A stretch of 5,215 bases of DNA from NCBI GenBank assembly GCA_005800795.1, contig SYEN01000285.1, positions 1 to 5,215 of the forward strand. The letters run 5' to 3'. The position numbers were made by a program, and so were the translations under genes. This DNA comes from Burkholderiales bacterium (GTDB lineage Bacteria; Pseudomonadota; Gammaproteobacteria; Burkholderiales; SG8-41). The notes below the pieces were generated by a model, which saw nothing but the letters and a program-made list of their open reading frames with translations, was not told the origin of the DNA and ran no database searches. Positions 1 through 5,215 of this stretch are shown here, in pieces; the first letter of the stretch is position 1; each line of letters opens with the position of its first letter.

Positions 1-268
1 ACGCTTTGTGAAAGACCCACACGCAGTGGTGAAGGCCGGGCAGATCGTCAAGGTCAAGGTGCTGGAAGTGGATGTAAAGCGCCAACGTATTGCATTAACG
101 ATGCGGCTCGCCGATACCGCTGAATCTCGGTCGCAGCCACGCGGCAATCCCAATCCCTCGCCTCAAAATCGCCGCGAAAACCGTGGTGACCATCGAACCA
201 ACATCCGGCCCAGTGCGGAACAACCCAACGCCATGGCCTTGGCGTTCGCCAAACTTAAACAAGAATAA
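1..268 (+). CDS. tex: Tex, S1-domain RNA-binding transcription accessory protein (C-terminal fragment)
   Basis: The reading frame is open from the left edge (first full codon at base 2) to TAA at 266-268, so only the last 88 residues are seen. The opening residues RFVKDPHAVVKAGQIVKVKV, followed by LEVDVKRQRIALTMRL, are the last strands of an S1 (OB-fold) RNA-binding domain, and the wording is characteristic of the end of Tex. The rest is a low-complexity tail rich in Arg, Asn, Pro and Gln (about residues 38-75), then a short helical end, NAMALAFAKLKQE, as in other proteobacterial Tex proteins. Tex is a cytoplasmic nucleic-acid-binding protein linked to transcription; its YqgF-like and helix-hairpin-helix domains would lie left of the window. 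The gene converges on the dehydrogenase at 290, with a 21-bp AT-rich gap and no clear hairpin terminator. The identification is strong; the basic tail is assumed to aid RNA binding. Confidence 0.93.
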   Translation, partial: RFVKDPHAVVKAGQIVKVKVLEVDVKRQRIALTMRLADTAESRSQPRGNPNPSPQNRRENRGDHRTNIRPSAEQPNAMALAFAKLKQE

Positions 269-280
269 TTCAATAAAAAC
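267..280. repeat. Copy 1 of a 14-bp direct repeat, at the tex stop codon
   Basis: AATTCAATAAAAAC overlaps the last two bases of the tex TAA and recurs exactly at 3337-3350, just past the stop of the Bug-type gene. Identity continues imperfectly for nine more bases (ending ACTTA in both), giving 20 matches in 23. The repeat is AT-rich inside GC-rich DNA. Its role is unknown. Confidence 0.5.
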
Positions 281-289
281 AATAACTTA

Positions 290-1237
290 TTACTTAACAA
301 CATTCACAACAGCTTCAAACGCCGCTATCGTAGCCACCATCTCCTCACCCGAAATCGGATAAGTGGCACGCCCCGCCACCGCATCGGCAAAGGCCTCGAA
401 CTCAGCGGCCAGCGAATCCACCGGCTCATAGGTCAAGCGCTCCGGTGCTTTGCCGTTCAGGCGCACCACCAATTCGTTTTCGCCGATGGCCTCGGCGGAA
501 CCTTGGTCGCCGAACACATGAATGCGCCAGAAAAACGCGGTGGAACGTATCGCCCCTAGCGTGCCGCTTACGCCTCGCTCAAACTCAAATAGCGCGGTGA
601 TGGTGTCGCGTGGATTGGGCTGGGGTTGCAGCGACAGCACTTGCGCGTGAATCTTCCGCGCAGGGCCTGCGTAGCTTGTAAGCGCGTCGAGCACGTGGAT
701 ACCCGAACCGGTGAGGCCAGCTGCAGGCGCCTCGGTGGGGTCGGTGCGCCACGAGGAAAAATGCTTGCCGGTGTTCTCGTTGCTGTAGTGGCCCTCGATG
801 TGCATCAGTCGGCCCAGCACGCCGCTATCGACGACCTTGCGCAATTCGCGCATGCAGGGCCAGAAACGTTTGTTGGTGCCTATGCCGAGCAGCACGCCCG
901 CTTTCCTGCATGCATCAACGGAACGTTGTGCGTCTGCCGCCTTTAACGCCAGCGGTTTTTCACAGAACACGGCCTTACCCGCCTTGGCGCAGGCGATGAT
1001 CTGTTCCGTGTGTAGCGAGTGCGGGGTCGCCAGCACCACGGCTTCAACATCCGGGTCTTGCAACACATCGTTGAGTTCAGTGGAGAGCCGTATGCCATGG
1101 CGCGAGGTAAAGTCGCGCACCTCATCGGGTTCCTTGCTCACGCCGCGTATAAAGCACATACGCTCGCTTTTGCCTTGCACGGCGGTGACGATTTTCTGGC
1201 CCCACCAGCCTATGCCTACGATGGCGGCGTTGATCAT
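290..1237 (-). CDS. Gfo/Idh/MocA-family NAD(P)-dependent oxidoreductase
   Basis: A 315-residue cytoplasmic dehydrogenase of the family that includes glucose-fructose oxidoreductase and inositol 2-dehydrogenase. Seen: an N-terminal Rossmann fold with VGIGWWGQ (residues 7-14, the G-x-G-x-x-G dinucleotide loop), the family signature FCEKPLAL (91-98) with the conserved E-K-P at 93-95, and GSGIHVLDAL (178-187), where H181 fits the usual catalytic-site histidine. The C-terminal half is the alpha/beta domain that binds substrate. ATG at 1237 is preferred because the Rossmann strand begins two residues later and a GGGAA ribosome site lies 7 nt upstream; the frame stays open to 1345, but those extra codons read through the inverted-repeat element at 1284-1381. 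The gene lies downstream of the TRAP binding-protein gene on the same strand, so co-transcription is plausible, with that element between them. Substrate, likely a sugar, polyol or related compound, cannot be told. Confidence 0.9.
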   Translation of the reverse strand: MINAAIVGIGWWGQKIVTAVQGKSERMCFIRGVSKEPDEVRDFTSRHGIRLSTELNDVLQDPDVEAVVLATPHSLHTEQIIACAKAGKAVFCEKPLALKAADAQRSVDACRKAGVLLGIGTNKRFWPCMRELRKVVDSGVLGRLMHIEGHYSNENTGKHFSSWRTDPTEAPAAGLTGSGIHVLDALTSYAGPARKIHAQVLSLQPQPNPRDTITALFEFERGVSGTLGAIRSTAFFWRIHVFGDQGSAEAIGENELVVRLNGKAPERLTYEPVDSLAAEFEAFADAVAGRATYPISGEEMVATIAAFEAVVNVVK

Positions 1238-1283
1238 GATGTTGTTCCCGTTTGCGTTCTGAGACACATCGTCCTTACCTATC

Positions 1284-1381
1284 CCGTCGTTCCAGCGCAG
1301 GCTGGAACCCAGTTTGTGAATATGGCGGCGCCATGCGCCGCTCAAGGACGCCCTGGATTCCGGCTTTCGCCGGAAAGACGG
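1284..1381. repeat. dRS3/REP-like inverted-repeat element with two hairpin arms
   Basis: Two 29-bp arms, 1284-1312 and 1353-1381, are inverted copies of each other (23 of 29 matches) around a 40-bp core. Each arm is itself a hairpin: GTTCCAGC/GCTGGAAC (8-bp stem, 1289-1296 with 1301-1308) and TTCCGGC/GCCGGAA (7-bp stem, 1358-1364 with 1369-1375). The core holds a third small stem, GCGGCG/CGCCGC (1325-1330 with 1336-1341). The pattern CCGTC-rTTCC-n-GGAAy-CCAG resembles dispersed intergenic repeats of Neisseria (dRS3, ATTCCC-N8-GGGAAT) and other proteobacteria, here diverged. Read on the - strand, the right arm gives an RNA hairpin with a GAAA tetraloop immediately after the TRAP gene's stop codon. 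It may act as an mRNA 3'-end stabiliser or attenuator between the two - strand genes; that role is inference. No transposase is present. Confidence 0.8.
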
Positions 1382-2326
1382 TTAAGCACCTGCGAGCATA
1401 GTGAATAAACTCGCGTCCATAGCCGTACGATACTTCGCCAGCACCGGCTCCATCGCCTGCGCAAACGCCGCGCGCTCCGCATCCGTCAATTCTACGATTT
1501 CATTTTCATGTGGATCAATCTTCCTCAAAATCACATCATCCTCGGCAGCGGCCAATTGGTGTTGATAAGCCGTCGCCTCGACCGCACATTCGTCCAGCGC
1601 GTTTTGCACGGCCACCGGTTGCCGTGCATACCGTTGGGCGTTAACGATCATGGCGCTTGCGCCAAAGAAATGCCCGCTCAACGTAATATGGCGATGAAAC
1701 TTGTGCACGCCAAAGTTGTAGGTGTTGGTGAGCGGGTTATCCTGCGCTTCAAACCGGTCGCCGCCGATTTGCTCGACGAACTCCTTCACGTCGGCGGGTA
1801 TCGGCACAAAACCCAGCGCCGACAGCGCCTCGCCATGCGATGCGCTCATCTGCGTGCGCATTTTCAGGCCCTGGCAGTCTGCCGGTGTGTGGATCGGGCG
1901 CACTCGGTTGGTGAGATGGCGAAAACCGTTGTCCCACAATCCCAGCAAGCGAAACGGCGACGCTTCCTTAAACCGGCGCTTCATATACGCGCCAAATCCA
2001 TCTTGAAGCGCGCGCTGCACGCTGGGCCGGTCTTTCACCACGAACGGCAGGTCGATCACCGCCAGTTCCGGCACCCAGCGCGTAAAACGCACCGTCGAGA
2101 TATAACAACAGGCCAGCTCGCCGCTTTCCACCATCAACGGCAAGTCGCCCGATTTGCGGCCCAAGTCGAGCACATTGCCGGTCAACTGAAAATCCAGCGC
2201 ATTGCCCAACCTCGCGCGCAGCAATTCGCCAAAGCGCGCAGCCGCCTGATTGTGGATGGATGCGGGCTTTTGATAACCGCCGAATTTCAAATTGACCAAG
2301 TGAGTGACTCCAGAGAGACGATCCAT
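1382..2326 (-). CDS. TRAP-type (DctP-like) solute-binding protein lacking a signal peptide
   Basis: A 314-residue protein of the DctP/SBP_bac_7 family, the periplasmic ligand-binding subunit of TRAP transporters, which usually bind carboxylates. Seen: LKFGGYQKPASIHNQAA (13-29), DLPFVVKDR (92-100), LLGLWDNGFRHLTN (127-140), LKMRTQM (154-160), where R157 fits the conserved carboxylate-binding arginine, and AQDNPLTNTYNFGVHKFHRH (194-213), with N201 in the conserved asparagine region. The mature fold looks complete and ends normally. Only about 12 residues precede the first strand, and none looks like a leader. The start may be ATG 2326, ATG 2338 or GTG 2362; an in-frame TGA at 2363-2365 rules out any longer form, so no secretion signal fits this frame. 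No candidate has a clear ribosome site. No TRAP membrane subunits lie nearby. It is divergent from the Bug-type gene and upstream of the Gfo/Idh/MocA gene. It may be a natural leaderless variant or a gene cut at its 5' end. Confidence 0.87.
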   Translation of the reverse strand: MDRLSGVTHLVNLKFGGYQKPASIHNQAAARFGELLRARLGNALDFQLTGNVLDLGRKSGDLPLMVESGELACCYISTVRFTRWVPELAVIDLPFVVKDRPSVQRALQDGFGAYMKRRFKEASPFRLLGLWDNGFRHLTNRVRPIHTPADCQGLKMRTQMSASHGEALSALGFVPIPADVKEFVEQIGGDRFEAQDNPLTNTYNFGVHKFHRHITLSGHFFGASAMIVNAQRYARQPVAVQNALDECAVEATAYQHQLAAAEDDVILRKIDPHENEIVELTDAERAAFAQAMEPVLAKYRTAMDASLFTMLAGA

Positions 2327-2366
2327 GCGTGTTATCATTTTCGCACTATTTTCGAGGAGCACTCAT
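2327..2366. promoter_or_regulatory. Short divergent intergenic region between the two solute-binding-protein genes
   Basis: With the starts chosen here, only 40 bp separate the two head-to-head genes, and the region is AT-richer than its surroundings (2331-2352). Both 5' control signals must lie here or inside the neighbouring coding sequence. I looked for sigma-70 boxes on both strands and found no -35/-10 pair with acceptable spacing, nor a clear operator palindrome beyond the 4-bp CATG at 2324-2327, in which an ATG reads out on each strand. Confidence 0.35.
2353..2359 (+). promoter_or_regulatory. Strong Shine-Dalgarno site setting a TTG start for the Bug-type gene
   Basis: CGAGGAG lies 7 nt before TTG at 2367. 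This is the best ribosome-binding match in the window and has ideal spacing, whereas the in-frame ATGs at 2304 and 2325 have at most a weak AGAGAG upstream. Starting at 2367 gives a compact, standard signal peptide. Confidence 0.7.
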
Positions 2367-3335
2367 TTGCGCCACGTCTTGCACCATTCATCGCTTGCAC
2401 TCGCGCTAACCATTGCTGCCGCGGCACACGCGCAAAATTTCCCCACGCGCCCGATCCGATTGGTAGTGCCCTTCCCCGCCGGCGGCAATGTCGATACTTA
2501 CATCCGCCAGCTTGCGCGCCAGATGGAAAGCGGCATGGGCCAGTCACTCGTGGTCGACAACCGCGGCGGCGCCAATGGCATTGTGGGTTGCGACATCGTA
2601 GCCAAGGCCGCGCCCGATGGTTACACCATACTCGCCACGTCGATTGCCTTCGCGGTCAATCCGGCAATGTACAAAAAGCTGCCCTACGACAGCGAAAGAG
2701 ATTTCACTCCCATCACCAACTACGCCAACGGGTTGGGCTATGTTCTGGCCGCACACCCATCGGTGCCCGCGAACAATATCAAGGAAATCATCGCGCTCGC
2801 CAAAAAACAAAAGCTGCGCTACGGCTCGGCAGGCATCGGCAACGGCCAGCATCTGGCCGGTGAACTGCTGTCGCAAAAGGCCGGCATTGAACTGCTGCAC
2901 GTGCCCTACAAAGGTGGCGGGCCGGTGCTGACTGCGGTGCTGGGCGGCGAAGTGCATCTGAACTTCCCCGGCGCGTCGGTGGCGGTGCCGCACGTAAAAT
3001 CCGGCAAGTTGCGCGGCATTGGCTTCACCGGCGCCAAGCGTATTTCATCGCTGCCGGATTTGCCCACGCTGATGGAGAGCGGACTGCCCGATTACAATTT
3101 TGATACCGGCTGGCACGCCATGTTCGCACCGCCCAAAACACCGGCGGTCATCGTCAATCGGTTTCATGCTGAAGTGCGTAAATCGTTCGACGCGAGCAAC
3201 ACGTTGCGCGAAGCCTTCACCAGCACCGGTTATGAGCCGGCCGCCGCATCGCCTGCGGAATTTGACAAGCTGTTCAAGGCGGACTTGAAACGCTTTGCCG
3301 CGATCATCAAAGCGGCCAAGATTGAGCCTCAATAA
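2367..3335 (+). CDS. Bug/TctC-family tripartite tricarboxylate transporter solute-binding protein
   Basis: A 322-residue exported binding protein of the Bug (TctC) family, which binds carboxylates and similar small acids in the periplasm. From the TTG start the leader is MRHVLHHSSLALALTIAAAAHA, with an n-region of basic and His residues, a hydrophobic core at 10-20 and an A-H-A cleavage site before Q23. The mature protein opens with FPTRPIRLVVPFPAGG (25-40), the classic Bug start, with D43 in the ligand loop. Other family blocks are DNRGGANGIVG (64-74), AAPDGYTILATS (81-92), YGSAGIGNGQHLAGELL (152-168), LLHVPYKGGGP (176-186) and ISSLPDLPTLMESGLP (226-241). Length is normal for the family. An in-frame ATG at 2325 would add 14 residues and remains possible. 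No TctA or TctB permease gene is in view, as is common for the many orphan Bug proteins of Burkholderiales. A dehydrogenase gene follows after 27 bp, probably in one operon. Confidence 0.93.
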   Translation: MRHVLHHSSLALALTIAAAAHAQNFPTRPIRLVVPFPAGGNVDTYIRQLARQMESGMGQSLVVDNRGGANGIVGCDIVAKAAPDGYTILATSIAFAVNPAMYKKLPYDSERDFTPITNYANGLGYVLAAHPSVPANNIKEIIALAKKQKLRYGSAGIGNGQHLAGELLSQKAGIELLHVPYKGGGPVLTAVLGGEVHLNFPGASVAVPHVKSGKLRGIGFTGAKRISSLPDLPTLMESGLPDYNFDTGWHAMFAPPKTPAVIVNRFHAEVRKSFDASNTLREAFTSTGYEPAAASPAEFDKLFKADLKRFAAIIKAAKIEPQ

Positions 3336-3336
3336 A

Positions 3337-3350
3337 AATTCAATAAAAAC
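3337..3350. repeat. Copy 2 of the 14-bp direct repeat, after the Bug-type gene
   Basis: AATTCAATAAAAAC starts one base after the TAA at 3333-3335, fills half of the 27-bp gap before the dehydrogenase gene, and matches 267-280 exactly. The two copies bracket the Gfo/Idh/MocA, TRAP and Bug genes. This gap has no clear Shine-Dalgarno sequence. Confidence 0.5.
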
Positions 3351-3362
3351 ACATACTTACGA

Positions 3363-4265
3363 ATGGATAGCGCACAGCCTGTTGGCATGATCGGCCTCGG
3401 CCTGATCGGCACCTCTCTAGACATGAGGCTGTTGCAGGCGGGATTTCCTGTTGCTGGTTTCGACATCGCCGAAGATCGCCGCGCCAACCTCGCGCGGGTG
3501 GGCGGCACAGCTTGTGCGACAGCGCGCGAAGTGGGCGAGTGCTGCAAGTTCATCGTGCTGGCCGTGTTCAATACCGATCAGGTGGAATCGGTGGTGGAAT
3601 CCGCGAATGGCGCAAATCCGGGCAAGGATCATCTGATCATTTGCACCAGCACTTGCGACCCGGATCGAATAGAGGCGCTTGCCCAACGCATGGCGCAACG
3701 CGGGTTACGCTTTCTGGAATCGCCGTTGTCCGGCAACAGCGATCAGATCGCCAAGGGCAACGGTGTTGCACTGGTCGGCGGCGATCGCGCGGCCGTGGAT
3801 ACTGCCCTTCCGGTGCTGAACGCGCTGTGCAAGCAAAGTTTTCATCTCGGCCCAGCGGGTTCGGGCGGACGCGCCAAACTCGCCGTCAATCTGGTGGGCG
3901 GGTTGAACCGCGCGGTAATGGCCGAAGGTTTGGCGTTCGCGGAATCCATGGGCCTCGAACTCGCACCGTTTCTGGAGGTGATGAAGGGCTCGGCCGTCTA
4001 CTCACGCGCGATGGACACGCGCGGCATGAAAATGATCGACCGCGATTTCACGCCGCATGCGTGGCTCACCCAGTCACTCAAGGACTTCAAACTGATGCAT
4101 GAAGTCGCCGCACGCGTGGGGCAGGAGTTGCCGCTCGCCTCGCTCTATACGCAAATCGTGGAAAGCTGCATCGCACACGGCGAAGGCGAGCTGGATAATT
4201 CCGTGGTGATTCAGGAATTACGGCGGCGGCGGATCAAACCGGAAAAAGTTCCGGGATCATCATAA
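3363..4265 (+). CDS. NAD-dependent beta-hydroxyacid dehydrogenase (3-hydroxyisobutyrate dehydrogenase family)
   Basis: A 300-residue cytoplasmic oxidoreductase of the family containing 3-hydroxyisobutyrate dehydrogenase and tartronate semialdehyde reductase, which interconvert beta-hydroxyacids and aldehydes or ketones. Seen: GMIGLGLIGTSL (8-19), the dinucleotide loop; D34 at the end of the second strand (AGFDIAEDRR), favouring NAD over NADP; STCDP (96-100); the substrate loop ESPLSGNSDQIAKGN (119-133); GSGGRAKLAVNL (167-178), with K172 as the catalytic lysine and N176; and LKDFKL (239-244), with the conserved K240-D241. Length is typical. The substrate loop departs from the usual D-x-P-V-S-G-G form (E119, L122, N125), so the substrate may be unusual. 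ATG at 3363 is the only start fitting the Rossmann strand, though it lacks a clear ribosome site. It lies 27 bp after the Bug gene, suggesting joint transcription, and ends 9 bp from the converging gene at 4275. Confidence 0.9.
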   Translation: MDSAQPVGMIGLGLIGTSLDMRLLQAGFPVAGFDIAEDRRANLARVGGTACATAREVGECCKFIVLAVFNTDQVESVVESANGANPGKDHLIICTSTCDPDRIEALAQRMAQRGLRFLESPLSGNSDQIAKGNGVALVGGDRAAVDTALPVLNALCKQSFHLGPAGSGGRAKLAVNLVGGLNRAVMAEGLAFAESMGLELAPFLEVMKGSAVYSRAMDTRGMKMIDRDFTPHAWLTQSLKDFKLMHEVAARVGQELPLASLYTQIVESCIAHGEGELDNSVVIQELRRRRIKPEKVPGSS

Positions 4266-4274
4266 CGACGCGGA

Positions 4275-5215
4275 TCAGCCCGCACCCGCACGGCATTCCT
4301 GCTCCGCCAGCGCACGTTGCAACTCATGCACCTCATGCACGTGCTCACGTATACACGCTTGGCTGATCAAACGCGCCAGATGGTTGTTGGTGCGCGCCAG
4401 CGACTGCAACAACTCCTGATTCACCGCCTGCTGAAACTTCCACGCGCCGCGCGCCTCGGCGTTGAGGTAGCGCAGGAATGCCGCACGCGGAATTTCCAGC
4501 AAAGTTGCCGCCTCGCGCGCAGTGGCGGACATGCTGTGCGGCTGGTCCTCGATTAACCCGAGTATGCCGCACAGCCGCCCCGGCCCGAGGATGCCAATGC
4601 GGCGCTGTTCACAATCATGCGCACGGCTGATTTCCAGCGCGCCGCGCACCACCACGTAACACGCCTCGCTCGCGGCGCCCGCCTCGAACAGCACAGCGCC
4701 GCGCGGCAGATCGAAGACCTGCGACACCTGCAACAGTTCGTCAAGCTCGACATCATCAAGCGACCTGAGCGCAGACAACAGCCGCAGAAACGCGCGATAG
4801 TCAAAACCGCACGGCTGGCGATCTGCAGGTTGACTGGCGGCGGCGCGCGCCGTCCCGAAAACCGGCGCCGGGATGATGCCCGCATCGCCCGCACCGTTTG
4901 CCAATATCCTGCCATTCAGCTCTCGCAACCGCTGGCACAACGCAAGCGTGATGCGGTGATTGATCGCCAGCACCGCGCGATTACCCTGTGCGATCAACAG
5001 TCGAAACGCATCGCGCTCCATGGAAAGGCACGCCGTGGGCTCGCTCGCCACCACGCTAGCCGAACGCACACCACTATCAAGCAGCGCCATCTCACCCAGC
5101 ACACTGCCCGGCCCCAGTTCGCCCACCACGGTTTCACCACCGCCGGGCAACACACTGATCACGCGCGCGTGACCGTGCTCCATGATGAGCGCAGTGTCGG
5201 CGGCCTGCCCCTGCT
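4275..5215 (-). CDS. Tandem cyclic-nucleotide-binding-domain protein without a DNA-binding domain (5' end outside window)
   Basis: The frame is open through the right edge, so the N-terminus is missing; 312 residues are visible, numbered from the codon at 5211-5213. Residues 1-80 are most of one CRP-like cNMP-binding barrel: VLGEMALLDSGVRSASVVA (38-56) is a full phosphate-binding cassette, with E41 and R50-S51 matching the CRP residues that hold cAMP. A helix (81-100) and an Ala/Pro-rich linker (about 106-136) follow. Residues 139-245 form a second barrel, but its cassette, CGILGLIEDQPHSMSATA (215-232), has I217 for Glu and H226 for Arg, so it probably does not bind a nucleotide. The tail (246-312) is helical and His/Glu-rich, with no recognisable winged helix. 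This argues for a signalling, regulatory-subunit or scaffold role rather than a CRP-type transcription factor, though more domains could lie upstream. The stop is 9 bp from the converging dehydrogenase gene. Confidence 0.82.
   Translation of the reverse strand, partial: QGQAADTALIMEHGHARVISVLPGGGETVVGELGPGSVLGEMALLDSGVRSASVVASEPTACLSMERDAFRLLIAQGNRAVLAINHRITLALCQRLRELNGRILANGAGDAGIIPAPVFGTARAAASQPADRQPCGFDYRAFLRLLSALRSLDDVELDELLQVSQVFDLPRGAVLFEAGAASEACYVVVRGALEISRAHDCEQRRIGILGPGRLCGILGLIEDQPHSMSATAREAATLLEIPRAAFLRYLNAEARGAWKFQQAVNQELLQSLARTNNHLARLISQACIREHVHEVHELQRALAEQECRAGAG

Noticed and set aside
269..289. Possible bidirectional terminator between tex and the converging dehydrogenase gene
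   Set aside because: The only symmetry is AATAA-C-TTATT at 281-291, with no GC stem and no room for a loop.
2292..2338. TTGACC (2292-2297) with TATCAT (2333-2338) as a promoter for the Bug gene
   Set aside because: The spacing of about 35 bp is far from the 16-18 bp needed, and no better -10 lies at the right distance.
1508..2863. A 451-codon open frame on the + strand, opposite the TRAP gene and running into the Bug gene
   Set aside because: The product is rich in His, Arg, Gln and Cys with no family motifs, the typical look of an antisense shadow of GC-rich coding DNA. It overlaps two genes with clear family signatures.
2544..2993. A 149-codon - strand frame opposite the Bug gene
   Set aside because: It is a shadow ORF; the Bug reading frame has all its family blocks over the same bases.
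3512..4102. A 196-codon + strand frame inside the HIBADH-type gene
   Set aside because: It lies in another frame of a well-supported gene, and its Arg/Gly-rich product has no recognisable domain.
4244..4275. Possible terminator between the two converging genes at 4265 and 4275
   Set aside because: The 9-bp gap and its flanks show no stable stem or T-run.

Overview
The window looks like chromosomal DNA from a betaproteobacterium, most likely of the order Burkholderiales. This rests on moderately high GC with strong third-position GC in the genes, a Tex C-terminus of proteobacterial type, and above all a Bug/TctC-type periplasmic binding protein standing without permease genes, an arrangement typical of Burkholderiales. 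Genus cannot be assigned by eye. There is no phage, IS transposase, CRISPR array, tRNA or rRNA, and no gene-free stretch over 300 bases.

Layout: (1) bases 1-268, + strand, the last 88 codons of tex, a conserved S1-domain RNA-binding protein. (2) bases 290-1237, - strand, a Gfo/Idh/MocA-family NAD(P)-dependent dehydrogenase. (3) bases 1284-1381, a 98-bp inverted-repeat element made of two hairpin arms, abutting the next gene's stop codon. (4) bases 1382-2326, - strand, a DctP-like TRAP solute-binding protein with no signal peptide. (5) a very short divergent control region, about 2327-2366. (6) bases 2367-3335, + strand, a Bug/TctC-type solute-binding protein with a good signal peptide and a likely TTG start. 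(7) bases 3363-4265, + strand, a beta-hydroxyacid dehydrogenase of the 3-hydroxyisobutyrate dehydrogenase family. (8) bases 4275-5215, - strand and cut by the right edge, a protein with two cyclic-nucleotide-binding folds and no visible helix-turn-helix.

The four central genes form two divergent pairs: solute-binding protein plus dehydrogenase on the left (TRAP type with Gfo/Idh/MocA) and on the right (Bug type with HIBADH type). The simplest reading is a small catabolic island for an organic acid or sugar-acid-like compound, with uptake or sensing proteins paired with NAD(P)-dependent oxidoreductases. The substrate cannot be read from sequence, and no membrane permease for either binding protein lies in the window. 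The flanking tex and cyclic-nucleotide-binding genes are probably unrelated to this island.

I see no convincing wholly new system. The points most worth a second look are the leaderless TRAP binding protein facing a secreted Bug protein, the dRS3-like inverted-repeat element, the asymmetric tandem cyclic-nucleotide-binding protein, and a 14-bp perfect direct repeat after two stop codons that bracket the three-gene segment.
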